Below are positions 55,322 to 63,804 of a DNA stretch of 64,000 nt, piece by piece (positions within the stretch are counted from its first letter, which is position 1; each line of letters starts with the position of its first letter). A program made the translations under genes and the position numbers. A model generated the notes under the pieces. The model worked only from the letters and a program-made list of their open reading frames with translations. It searched no databases and was not told where the DNA came from. The stretch comes from Acinetobacter sp. TR3 (GTDB lineage: Bacteria; Pseudomonadota; Gammaproteobacteria; Pseudomonadales; Moraxellaceae): NCBI RefSeq assembly GCF_027105055.1, contig NZ_CP114264.1, positions 310,001 through 374,000 on the forward strand. Reading direction: 5' to 3'.

Positions 55322-56197
55322 TTAACTTAAATGTTCACCAAATAAGCCTAAAGCTTCTTCTGCGCTAAACTCGTAACGTGTATTACAGAATTGGCAATCC
55401 ATCTGGATTGGATTTTGTGCTTCTAGTGTTTCATGAACTGCATCCACACCAATTTGAATCAAAGCGTGGGCACAACGTTCCTTTGAACAGGTACAACCGA
55501 ACTTTAACTGCTCAACTTCAGGTAAACGAACTTCTTCTTCGTTATACAAACGATAGAGAATTTCATTGGCTGAAAGATCCGTCAATTCCTCGGGTTTAAG
55601 GGTTTCAGTCAACATGGTCAAACGAGGCCACAAGTCTTCATCAACCAATTTTTGTTCTTCTTCGTTATTACGAGGGAGTAGTTGGATTAATAAACCACCT
55701 GAACGTTGACCATTAGTTGCCAATACAATATGTGTTGGAATCTGTGCAGACAAATCATAATATTGCGTTAAGCAACCTGCTAATGTCGGTTGATCAAATG
55801 GTACGATACCTTGGTAGCGTTCGCCGTGTTCAGGTTCAATATTGATGAACAGCACAGGGTTGGTCAGGGCAGCAAGCACGGTACGACTATCTTTACCTTC
55901 TGTGAAGCGCGGATCTTCTTCATAATCTGCGAGCGCACGAACTTCACCTAAGTGATTGCATTCAGCCATAGCCCATTTAAATGTTCCACTTGCTTGAATT
56001 TGTAAACTAATACGACCACGAATCTTGAGTGTACTTGCAAGTAAGGCGGTTGCACTCAGCATTTCACCCAAGAGACTTTGTACCGCAGGCATATATTCAC
56101 GTTGCGCCAAAATGGTTTGTAGTGCTTCTTCCAAATGAACCACTTCACCACGAACAGGGCAGTCTTCGATAAAAAAGCGTTGGCGTAAATCAGACAT
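55322..56197 (-). CDS. hslO: Redox-regulated chaperone Hsp33
   Basis: Holdase activated by oxidation. It is 291 residues from ATG 56197, with GGAG 8 nt upstream; the frame's 11-codon extension is rejected. The substrate domain has LGEMLSATALLASTLK and PLxGCL-like PTLAGCLTQYY. The C-terminal redox switch has the four zinc cysteines FGCTCSKERC (CxC) and MDCQFCNTRY (CxxC). A pair of hairpins lies just upstream. Confidence 0.94.
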   Translation of the reverse strand: MSDLRQRFFIEDCPVRGEVVHLEEALQTILAQREYMPAVQSLLGEMLSATALLASTLKIRGRISLQIQASGTFKWAMAECNHLGEVRALADYEEDPRFTEGKDSRTVLAALTNPVLFINIEPEHGERYQGIVPFDQPTLAGCLTQYYDLSAQIPTHIVLATNGQRSGGLLIQLLPRNNEEEQKLVDEDLWPRLTMLTETLKPEELTDLSANEILYRLYNEEEVRLPEVEQLKFGCTCSKERCAHALIQIGVDAVHETLEAQNPIQMDCQFCNTRYEFSAEEALGLFGEHLS

Positions 56198-56210
56198 ATT
56201 TTTCTCCAGT

Positions 56211-56243
56211 GCTCCTTCGAGGGAGCGCAAAGCAACGCTTTGC
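56211..56243. repeat. Two adjacent hairpins upstream of hslO
   Basis: GCTCC-TTCGAG-GGAGC (56211-56226) is directly followed by GCAAAGC-AAC-GCTTTGC (56227-56243). On the minus strand the second reads with core AGCGTTGCT, the same core as the hairpin in the gspG leader. The hairpins lie within 50 bp of the hslO start. Confidence 0.55.
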
Positions 56244-56316
56244 TTTGTAACGCACTTCAGACTTTATAAAGAGGTGCATGGTTATGCAGTCAATAATGGT
56301 GTCAGTTTGCCAAAAC

Positions 56317-58134
56317 TCAAGATGTTTCATTGAGTGATTTTGCATCACTTTGTGTGTTTTGATCATTGCTCGCACGATCTAAAATCAAAGTTTTTGTATT
56401 TGCAAATAAATACTCAAGCTCGGCAATAGCACTTGGATGATTTTTAATGATCTCTTGTTGATTAGAATTCCAATGTTGCTGGATAAGCCGTTCATCTTCT
56501 TGTTTAAAATGCATCATCAAATTTTGTGCTTCATTTTCGCAAAGACCTGTTTCAACTAAGGCTTGCTGTGCCATACTTAACGCAGATGCGTAGGTTTCAC
56601 GCCAAATCTGTGAAATCCCTAAATCATGAAGTAATCGTGCATGATGACGATCTCGAGCACGAACCAAAATGGTTAACTCTGGATAATTTAAACGCAGATG
56701 TCGTGCTAGATTCATGCTGTCCTCGACATCATCAATCGCAATAATCAGTAACTTGCAGTATTCAATACCTGTAGCCCGTAGGTTTTCGATTTGTGTAACA
56801 TCGGCATCAATAAAACGATGTCCATATTGTTCAATAAAATCAGCATCAGGTTGGTTGCTATCAATCACGTTAAAGTGTTTCCCTTGCGCATGTAAAGCAC
56901 GTGCAATGACTTGCCCAAAACGGCCAAATCCAATAATGAGAATTGGATGTCGTGGGATATCAGCATTAGCCACAGCGACTTTATTTTTTTGCAGCATCGG
57001 TAAAATTTTCCGATGAAAAAGTGCGAAAAGTAAAGGTGTGAATAGCATCGAACCCAAGATAATGAGAAATGTCGGTGCTAATAATTCTGTACTCAGTAAA
57101 TTTTCGCTTTCAGCCAGCTTGAGCAGAATAAAACTAAATTCACCACTTTGTGCCAAGTTGATTGCAAACAGCGTACTGAGCTTTGCATTGCGTTGTTGGT
57201 AATAGCTGATCGCACCTATCACAACTGCTTTAATTATGACCAGTGCAAAGATTAAACCTAGAATCAAGAGTGGAGATTGGCTTAAAGGTGTCAATGAAAG
57301 ACCTAAGCCAATCGCCAGAAAAAACAAGCCTGTCGCCGCATCTTTAAAGGGTTCGACAATACGTTCCACCTCAACTTTAAATTCACTCTCAGCAAGTAAA
57401 AGTCCAGCTAAAAATGCAGCAATCAAAATATGAAGATTTAAAATATCCATAATCAGGATGACTGAAAGCAGGATGAATATGCTGAGTACAGGAATGAGAT
57501 GAAGACTGTTTTTATGCGCCAAGAAACGAAATATAGGACGAACTAAATAACGATTGGCTAAAAATAGGCCTGAAATCGTAGCGATGAGCGCTGCAAAATA
57601 GGCGATTCCATGTCGAGTAGAGGCTGTGTCTTCTAGTAAAGGAAAGAGTGCAATCAGAATGACGGTAATAAAAGCCTGAAATTGTAAGGTGGCTAAAGTA
57701 GCTTGTTCTAATTTATGGTTGCTCTGTTGTTTTTGTTGGAGTCGTTGTTGTGGAAGAATCAACGCAGAGAGCGCTAAAGCACATCCGAGAATCAGACTGT
57801 GCAACACTTGATTAACCAGTAAGAAACATGCTCCAACTAGAAGGATCGTGATGATGAAGTATTGTAGGCCACTATTTTTTAAGATGCCTCTGCGTTCTCC
57901 CCACAGTTGTAGCGGGCGAAAAGCAAAGCCAATAAAGAACATCACGGCAATCATACCGAAATGCAGCAGTTGATTAATCAGTTTAGGATCTTCAATCAAA
58001 CCAGAAACGCTTGAACTAAGCAAAATCCCTGCAATCAGATAACCTAAAACAGTGGTGGAGGCATAGCGTTTTGTCAAAGGAACAAAAATTAAAGCCGCAG
58101 CCAGTAAAAAAATAATCGGGAGCAGTAAAGACAT
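56317..58134 (-). CDS. CPA2-family cation:proton antiporter (KefB/KefC-like) with TrkA-N domain
   Basis: 605 residues from ATG 58134, with GAGG 7 nt upstream; a TTG four codons earlier is less likely. The Na_H_Exchanger domain (about 1-375) has about 12 membrane segments with FMIAVMFFIGFAF-type and FLAGLLLAESEF segments. A Rossmann TrkA-N/RCK domain follows (about 400-520): ILIIGFGRFGQVIARALHAQG with DADVTQIENLRATG. It probably exports K+ in exchange for protons; whether it is glutathione-gated like KefC cannot be said. Confidence 0.9.
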   Translation of the reverse strand: MSLLLPIIFLLAAALIFVPLTKRYASTTVLGYLIAGILLSSSVSGLIEDPKLINQLLHFGMIAVMFFIGFAFRPLQLWGERRGILKNSGLQYFIITILLVGACFLLVNQVLHSLILGCALALSALILPQQRLQQKQQSNHKLEQATLATLQFQAFITVILIALFPLLEDTASTRHGIAYFAALIATISGLFLANRYLVRPIFRFLAHKNSLHLIPVLSIFILLSVILIMDILNLHILIAAFLAGLLLAESEFKVEVERIVEPFKDAATGLFFLAIGLGLSLTPLSQSPLLILGLIFALVIIKAVVIGAISYYQQRNAKLSTLFAINLAQSGEFSFILLKLAESENLLSTELLAPTFLIILGSMLFTPLLFALFHRKILPMLQKNKVAVANADIPRHPILIIGFGRFGQVIARALHAQGKHFNVIDSNQPDADFIEQYGHRFIDADVTQIENLRATGIEYCKLLIIAIDDVEDSMNLARHLRLNYPELTILVRARDRHHARLLHDLGISQIWRETYASALSMAQQALVETGLCENEAQNLMMHFKQEDERLIQQHWNSNQQEIIKNHPSAIAELEYLFANTKTLILDRASNDQNTQSDAKSLNETS

Positions 58135-58255
58135 TGAATGCCTCAATTTTTCTATTTTATCTAGACTAACTCAAATGAAGCGCCTGTAAAAATATGATCT
58201 GCAAAGATGATATTCGGAAACGCCCTTGGTCATTTGAATCAACGGACGTTTAGCT

Positions 58256-60481
58256 TTAACTAAACTCTTGTGGATCAACATCGATCGAGAGTCTGAGCAA
58301 ATGCTGACGTGGTAAATGTACCACTTGTTGCCACCATTGACGTAAATAAAAGTGCAGCTTGGCGCGATCAGTTGATAAAATCACCATATGCGCGCGATAA
58401 CGACCAGCTTTACGTTCCATCGGTGCGGGAATGGGTCCCCAAATATCCACGATATCACTTGCCATTACTTTCAATTGTTGTGCAATATCTGCTAAGAATT
58501 GTAGGCTATAATCTCTGTCTTTAGATTCAACCCGAACCAATACTGCATAACGATAAGGCGGTAACATCGCGATTTTGCGGTCAGCCAGCATCTGTTTGGC
58601 GACAGTGCGGTAGTCATGTTCAATCAATGTGGTCAGCATCGGATGATCTGGACGCAAACTTTGCAAATAAACACTGCCTTTATGCTCACCACGACCAGCA
58701 CGGCCAGCGACCTGTACAATCAGCTGTGCGGTTCGCTCAGGTGCACGTGGATCAACACTGAGCAGTCCTGCATCAATATCTAAAATCGCAACAAGGGTAA
58801 CATGCGGAAAATGATGACCTTTTGCCAGCATTTGTGTGCCCAACAAAATGCTCGGTTTATTTTGCTGAATGCGATCATAGATTTTTTGCCAGCTACCGAC
58901 TCGACTGGTGCTGTCACGATCGACCCGAATCACTTCATGATGTGGGAACAGCTCCTGTAAATGTTCTTCAAGTTTTGCTGTTCCTGCCCCAATAGTTTTT
59001 AAGCTTTGTTTCTGACATGCAGGACAATGATCAGGCAGACGATTGATTGTGCCGCAATGATGACAATGCAAATAATGGTAGGGCTGTGAATGCAAAGTAA
59101 AATGCGCATCACAATGTGGACAGTTGGCTTGCCAACCACAGCTTTCACACATCAGGATCGGTGCATAACCACGTCGATTTAAAAAGATCAGTACCTGTTC
59201 TTTACGCTCTAAAGTATGTTTGATCTGTTCGATCAGGGTTTGGCTGAGACCATGCTTCTTTTTTGCGACTTTTAAATCCACCACATACATTTTCGGCAGT
59301 ACCGCCACGCCCGCCCGTTGATTTAGTTCAAGCAAGTGCAACTTACCTGATTCCACCAAATGATAACTGTCGATACTTGGGGTGGCTGAACCGAGAATGA
59401 CAGGACAGCCTTGCAAGTGACCACGATACAACGCCACATCACGGGTATGGTAACGGAAACCTTCTTGCTGCTTATACGAAAGATCATGTTCCTCATCTAG
59501 AATGATTAAGCCCAAATGCGGCAGTGGGGTATAGATTGCTGAACGTGTGCCAATAATAATGGAAGCTTTGCCCGTTTGTGCATGTTGCCATGCTTGTAAA
59601 CGTTTTGAGTCATTTAAGCCTGAGTGCAGTAAAGCCACATCGCAATGAAACCGTGATTTAAAACGGGCGACCGTTTGTGGGGTTAGGCCAATTTCAGGTA
59701 CCAGTACCAATATTTGTTTGCCTTGTTTTAGCACCTCATGCATGACTTGCAAATAGACTTCAGTTTTGCCACTACCAGTCAAACCATCGAGTAAAAATGC
59801 TTGATAGTGATGCTGTGCTTTGAGGATATGTTGAATGGCTTTCTTTTGATCTTTGTTTGGTGTCAAAGGCACTTGAGCCAGCTGCACAGGCGTTGGGGTG
59901 AAATCATGCGGTTCTAGACAACATTCAACCAAGCCCTTTTTTTCTAATGCCTTTAAAGTTGAGGTTTCTACACCACTGAGATTGAGCACATTCTCCGTAG
60001 AACCATGTGGATGAAGCTTTAAAACCTGATAGGCATCATATTGTTTTTGAGAGCGTTTTAATAAGGCATTTGGGTCATCGTATGGGATGATTTTCCATAA
60101 ATGAAACAGAATGTCTAAGGCGCGCCCTTGTCTTAATAAAGTAGGCAGAGCGCTTTGCATCACCTCACCAATCGGGAATTGGTAATATTGTGCTGACCAT
60201 GTCAACAAAGTTAAAACTTGTTGATCTAGAATTGATTCCTGATCGAGTAATTCTGTGATGGTCTTAAGTTTGAATTGCCCTGTGAATAGGTCATTAGGAT
60301 CAACTTTTTCAGTAATGATTCCAATCAGATTTTGCCGTCCAAATGAAATCGCAACACGTGCGCCAACCTGTGCTTGATCGTATTGCTCAGCACTGACCGT
60401 ATAGTCAAACGTGTCATACACATAAACGGGTATTGCAACTCGAATACGGTACAAAATAGCGTTAGAATTTTGGCTAGGCAT
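58256..60481 (-). CDS. priA: Primosomal protein N' (replication restart helicase PriA)
   Basis: Restarts stalled or collapsed forks by loading the primosome. It is 741 residues from ATG 60481; in-frame ATGs at 60496 and 60523 lack better ribosome sites. The DNA-binding domain begins at VAIPVYVYDTFDYTV. Walker A LDGLTGSGKTEVYL near residue 240, motif II ILDEEHDLSYKQ. Eight zinc cysteines are seen in CESCGWQANCPHCDAHF and CHHCG...CPACQ. Then TQMLAKGHHFPHVTLV and QVAGRAGRG. Divergent from gspF. Confidence 0.96.
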   Translation of the reverse strand: MPSQNSNAILYRIRVAIPVYVYDTFDYTVSAEQYDQAQVGARVAISFGRQNLIGIITEKVDPNDLFTGQFKLKTITELLDQESILDQQVLTLLTWSAQYYQFPIGEVMQSALPTLLRQGRALDILFHLWKIIPYDDPNALLKRSQKQYDAYQVLKLHPHGSTENVLNLSGVETSTLKALEKKGLVECCLEPHDFTPTPVQLAQVPLTPNKDQKKAIQHILKAQHHYQAFLLDGLTGSGKTEVYLQVMHEVLKQGKQILVLVPEIGLTPQTVARFKSRFHCDVALLHSGLNDSKRLQAWQHAQTGKASIIIGTRSAIYTPLPHLGLIILDEEHDLSYKQQEGFRYHTRDVALYRGHLQGCPVILGSATPSIDSYHLVESGKLHLLELNQRAGVAVLPKMYVVDLKVAKKKHGLSQTLIEQIKHTLERKEQVLIFLNRRGYAPILMCESCGWQANCPHCDAHFTLHSQPYHYLHCHHCGTINRLPDHCPACQKQSLKTIGAGTAKLEEHLQELFPHHEVIRVDRDSTSRVGSWQKIYDRIQQNKPSILLGTQMLAKGHHFPHVTLVAILDIDAGLLSVDPRAPERTAQLIVQVAGRAGRGEHKGSVYLQSLRPDHPMLTTLIEHDYRTVAKQMLADRKIAMLPPYRYAVLVRVESKDRDYSLQFLADIAQQLKVMASDIVDIWGPIPAPMERKAGRYRAHMVILSTDRAKLHFYLRQWWQQVVHLPRQHLLRLSIDVDPQEFS

Positions 60482-60642
60482 ATAGGCTTCATTCATGAGT
60501 AAAATGGCATGACTGCATGTCATGGAATTATGCTAAAGTGCAAAGTGTTATGTCGATGAATTTCTTGTGAAAGTATCAGGTTTCATTTCAAACACGGATG
60601 CAACTGTAACAACAACTATTTTGGGACAATTAGAACAGAACC

Positions 60643-61848
60643 ATGCCTGCTTATCAATTTACCGCGCTTGATGCCTCTGGAAAGCAACATAAAGGTGTGC
60701 TGGAAGGGGATTCCGCACGCCAAATTCGTCAACAGTTACGCGATAAAGCATGGACACCCATTGCGGTTGATGCCGTTGAGCAAAAAGACAAACAGCAACA
60801 ACGCTCATGGTTTAAAAAAAGCTTTAGCGCCTATGATCTTGCCCTGATGACCCGTCAGCTTTCAGTCTTGGTCGCTGCAGGAATTCCACTTGAAGAAGCA
60901 CTGCGTGCAGTGAGTAAACAAAGTGAAAAATCACATGTCCAAAATTTATTAATCGCCGTACGATCCAAGGTTTTGGAAGGACACTCACTGGCGAAAAGTA
61001 TGCAGCAGTCGGGGCGATTTCCTGAGCTGTATATTGCAACGGTTGCTGCGGGTGAGCGTTCAGGCCATCTTGATCTGATTCTAGATCAGCTTTCGGATTA
61101 CACCGAAAATCGTTTTGCCATGCAAAAGAAAATTCAGGGTGCGATGATTTATCCGATCGTACTGATGTTGATGTCTTTCGGAATTGTCATGGGTCTAATG
61201 ACCTATGTCGTGCCTGAAATTGTCAAGACTTTTGAGCAAAGTAAAGAAGCCTTGCCTTGGATTACCGTAGCGCTCATGAAAGCCAGTGCTTTTATTCGGC
61301 ATACTTGGATTGCTATGCTGATTCTCGCTTTTATTGCGATCATTCTATTTACCCGCTTTCTAAGAACAACCGCAGGGCATTATGCCTTTGACCGATTAAC
61401 ACTCAGATTGCCACTATTTGGTAAACTTTCGCGTGGTATAAATGCGGCACGTTTTGCCAGCACCTTGTCGATTCTGACCCGTTCAGGTGTGCCTTTGGTT
61501 GAGGCTCTACGGATCGGTGCTGAAGTGAGTAATAACTGGGTAATTCGTGATGCGATTGAAGTGGCGATGGAGCGTGTAACAGAAGGTGGTAATTTGGCAA
61601 CACAATTGGAGCGTTGCGGTTATTTTCCCCCAATGATGGTACAAATGATTCGAAGTGGTGAAGCTTCTGGTGAATTAGATCGAATGTTAGATCGAGCTTC
61701 AACCATGCAAGATCGTGAGGTGACGACCTTTATTTCTACATTACTGGCCTTACTTGAACCTTTGATGCTGATTTTTATGGCGGCAATTGTATTGGTGATT
61801 GTGATTGCAGTAATGTTGCCAATTATTAATATGAACAATATGATCTGA
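60643..61848 (+). CDS. gspF: Type II secretion inner-membrane platform protein GspF
   Basis: 401 residues with two T2SSF domains (about 65-190 and 270-395) and three membrane segments. The opening MPAYQFTALDASGKQHKGVL is typical of GspF/XcpS rather than PilC. ERSGHLDLILDQLSDYTE and GEASGELDRMLDRA are the repeat signatures. It would interact with GspE and GspL, not encoded here. gspG follows after 17 bp. Confidence 0.95.
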   Translation: MPAYQFTALDASGKQHKGVLEGDSARQIRQQLRDKAWTPIAVDAVEQKDKQQQRSWFKKSFSAYDLALMTRQLSVLVAAGIPLEEALRAVSKQSEKSHVQNLLIAVRSKVLEGHSLAKSMQQSGRFPELYIATVAAGERSGHLDLILDQLSDYTENRFAMQKKIQGAMIYPIVLMLMSFGIVMGLMTYVVPEIVKTFEQSKEALPWITVALMKASAFIRHTWIAMLILAFIAIILFTRFLRTTAGHYAFDRLTLRLPLFGKLSRGINAARFASTLSILTRSGVPLVEALRIGAEVSNNWVIRDAIEVAMERVTEGGNLATQLERCGYFPPMMVQMIRSGEASGELDRMLDRASTMQDREVTTFISTLLALLEPLMLIFMAAIVLVIVIAVMLPIINMNNMI

Positions 61849-61865
61849 TGAGTAAGATGTAAGAG

Positions 61866-62441
61866 ATGAATATGAATAATTCAATAGATAAACAAAATGC
61901 TGGACGTAGCTTGAATGCTTCTACCCTTGCGGAATCTTGCAACTCAGAGTCCGAGTATAATCTTAATCCTGCCATTCGAAGCATAGCTTCTCGTCTTGCG
62001 ACCCGACCGAGCGTTGCTCGGTTTAATCGGGTCTCAGGATTTACACTCATTGAAGTGATGGTTGTTATTGTAATTTTAGGTGTTTTGGCTGCATTAATCG
62101 TTCCGAACGTGATGGGACGTGGTGAAAAAGCCAAAGTTGATACGACGAGTATTACACTCAAAGGCGTTGCTGGCGCTTTAGATCAATATAAGCTCGATAA
62201 TGGTCGTTACCCATCCATGCAAGATGGTGGTTTAGATGCTTTGGTCAACAAACCTGCGGCCGCTAAAAACTGGTTGCCAGGTGGTTATGTTAAAGGTGGT
62301 TATCCAAAAGATAGTTGGGAAAATGATTTACAGTATGTAATTCCAGGCCGTGAAGGTCGTTCATTTGATTTATATTCGTTTGGCGCGGATGGTAAAGAAG
62401 GTGGCGAAGGTAATGATGCGGATATTTATTATCAGCCATAA
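61866..62441 (+). CDS. gspG: Type II secretion major pseudopilin GspG with unusually long leader
   Basis: 191 residues. The prepilin cleavage site is G58|FTLIEVMVVIVILGVLAALI; the mature part of about 133 residues is normal for GspG, with QYKLDNGRYPSMQDGGLDALV, the GGYPKDSWENDLQYV loop and the calcium-loop end FGADGKEGGEGNDADI. The leader is about 58 residues against a usual 5-12. Its residues about 12-55 are encoded by hairpin-rich DNA that looks inserted in frame. No start codon exists between residue 17 and the cleavage site, so the long leader must be made if GspG is. PilD (5.7 kb) is the expected peptidase. Confidence 0.93.
   Translation: MNMNNSIDKQNAGRSLNASTLAESCNSESEYNLNPAIRSIASRLATRPSVARFNRVSGFTLIEVMVVIVILGVLAALIVPNVMGRGEKAKVDTTSITLKGVAGALDQYKLDNGRYPSMQDGGLDALVNKPAAAKNWLPGGYVKGGYPKDSWENDLQYVIPGREGRSFDLYSFGADGKEGGEGNDADIYYQP
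61929..62033. repeat. Palindrome-rich segment inside the gspG leader
   Basis: Three hairpins in a row: CGGA-a-TCT/AGA-g-TCCG (61930-61953); GAAGC-ATA-GCTTC (61978-61990); and a 13-bp nested stem, outer GACCCGA/TCGGGTC (62000-62006, 62027-62033) and inner CCGAGC-GTT-GCTCGG (62007-62021) with a TTTAA bulge. The segment keeps the gspG frame open. Confidence 0.65.
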
Positions 62442-62454
62442 TGTTTGAATAAAA

Positions 62455-62498
62455 TATCACTTCACTTTTGAATTAAATAAATAGAAAGTGAAGTGATA
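62455..62498 (+). terminator. Long hairpin after gspG
   Basis: TATCACTTCACTTT (62455-62468) pairs perfectly with AAAGTGAAGTGATA (62485-62498) around a 16-nt loop. Only ATATTTCTT follows, so it may stabilise the 3' end or terminate inefficiently. Confidence 0.55.
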
Positions 62499-62705
62499 AT
62501 ATTTCTTAATTAAATAAAATAGCATAACTATTTGAAAAATATAAAATGAATAAAATATTGAATATGTGAGAGTTATAATAAGAATTATTCCCATATTTGA
62601 TAGTTACAACAAAAAGAAATTATGCAGAAAAATAGACTATTTCTTTAGATCAAAGCTTTGCATAATAAATTCAAGCCTTTGAAAAATAAGATGTGGAGAA
62701 ATCAG

Positions 62706-63050
62706 ATGAAAGCATTCTTTATGTTGGATGAACTCAATCAGTTTCATTGGGCAATGCTGAAATCTGTGTTGTTTATTTTAAGCCTATTACCGATGAGTGA
62801 AGGTGCTTTGTCCTTATGGCAAACGACTGAGGGTAGTAGCCAAATCATGATCGGCTTCTTTGCACTGAGTATGTTGAGCGCATGGTTTGTATTGTGTTTT
62901 TTAAGTGCCTTAAAAACCAGTGTCTGGGATAACCATGAGCTGATTTCTAAATATGAGCAGCTTGTATTTAAAGCCTATCGCTATATTCCGATGCTGTTTT
63001 TATCGAGTCTCGTGGCTTATTTATCGGTGCAATTGTCGATTAATTTCTAA
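62706..63050 (+). CDS. Small membrane protein of unknown function
   Basis: 114 residues from ATG 62706 (GGAG 7 nt upstream); longer starts at 62691 and 62658 lack such a site. Three hydrophobic segments, at about residues 14-31, 43-66 and 90-110, with polar loops between. I recognise no family. Preceded by about 260 bp of AT-rich sequence with the gspG hairpin and followed by a bidirectional terminator. Confidence 0.62.
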   Translation: MKAFFMLDELNQFHWAMLKSVLFILSLLPMSEGALSLWQTTEGSSQIMIGFFALSMLSAWFVLCFLSALKTSVWDNHELISKYEQLVFKAYRYIPMLFLSSLVAYLSVQLSINF

Positions 63051-63063
63051 GCCCAATATATGC

Positions 63064-63093
63064 AAAAAACGTAGACTAAGATCTACGTTTTTT
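63064..63093. terminator. Bidirectional terminator between convergent small membrane-protein genes
   Basis: AAAAAACGTAGA (63064-63075), loop CTAAGA, TCTACGTTTTTT (63082-63093): a 12-bp perfect stem with A6/T6 ends, working in both directions. Confidence 0.92.
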
Positions 63094-63101
63094 GTCTCAA
63101 A

Positions 63102-63362
63102 TTAAGTCGGTTGAACCAGTAGCATGGTTAATTTACGTACAATAGGTAATACTAATAGCAGCACAGGAAATGCAATCAACCAAGAAATCCCCCATGCTGA
63201 CATCCACGTCGCAGAAGAAAATTGTTCAAAACCCATACTTCTGAGTGTACTAATACAAGACACAATAAAGGTCATAATAATCGATAAGAAGAAGGGTAAA
63301 ACAATAGATGCGTAACGATTTGGAATCTTTTGAAAATTAAAAGAAGATTTTGAATTCTGCAT
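63102..63362 (-). CDS. DUF2798-family small membrane protein
   Basis: 86 residues with two membrane segments (about 20-42 and 58-78). The pattern SIIMTFIVSCISTL...GF...W...WGISWLIAFPVLLLVLPIVRKL is the DUF2798 signature as I recall it. Function unknown. Convergent with the preceding gene. Confidence 0.72.
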   Translation of the reverse strand: MQNSKSSFNFQKIPNRYASIVLPFFLSIIMTFIVSCISTLRSMGFEQFSSATWMSAWGISWLIAFPVLLLVLPIVRKLTMLLVQPT

Positions 63363-63597
63363 TTTTTACTCCGTAAACCAACAAACGCCAGTGCCTTATC
63401 AAAGATAAAAATATCTTGATCAAATAGCTCCACGCTTTGTTGGAGATATGTTGGCACGTTGATTGACGTAAACGTTTACGGCTTTATGATCAGCAAAATT
63501 AATTTAGCATGAAGTCTATAACTTTAAAAGAAAAATGAGAATTTTATTAAATTTCTTCAATGATCTAAACCGTATGTAAATGGAATAAATGAAGTAG

Positions 63598-63804
63598 AAT
63601 AATTTTACCAAGCTATATCAACCTGATGATTTGATTGGAAAATTGGCTGTTGCTGTGAATTTCCTGAAAAAACAAATTAGTCCGATTCAATCAAAGTGCT
63701 TGTTGACAGATTTTCATAAGACGGAAGGGGATGTTGTGCTTTGTGTCCCAGAGTTTGATGTTCCTCTGGGCACAAAGTTATTGTCATTTATCGACGGGAT
63801 TTAA
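63598..63804 (+). pseudogene. Decayed CsaA-family tRNA-binding protein gene (C-terminal remnant)
   Basis: An open stretch of 68 codons without a usable start encodes TKLYQPDDLIGKLAVAVNF, then LKKQISPIQSKCLL, EGDVVLCVPEFDVPLGTKLL and a stop. This matches the second half of CsaA-type tRNA-binding-domain proteins (as in Y-x-P-x-x-LI-x-KQVIAVVNF, GDVVLL, P-x-GTK). The expected first half is missing. A TAG at 63595-63597 closes the frame, and upstream bases (GGAATAAAtGAAGTAG) look like a frameshifted relic of the GIKKSSAQ segment that normally precedes. The 3' end overlaps convergent lnt by 17 bp. Confidence 0.7.

Noticed and set aside
63739..63777. A 14-bp inverted repeat with one bulge (CTTTGTG-T-CCCAGAG / CTCTGGGCACAAAG) next to lnt
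   Set aside because: It lies within the CsaA-like remnant and is explained by its coding sequence; no T-run follows on either strand, so I do not call it a terminator.
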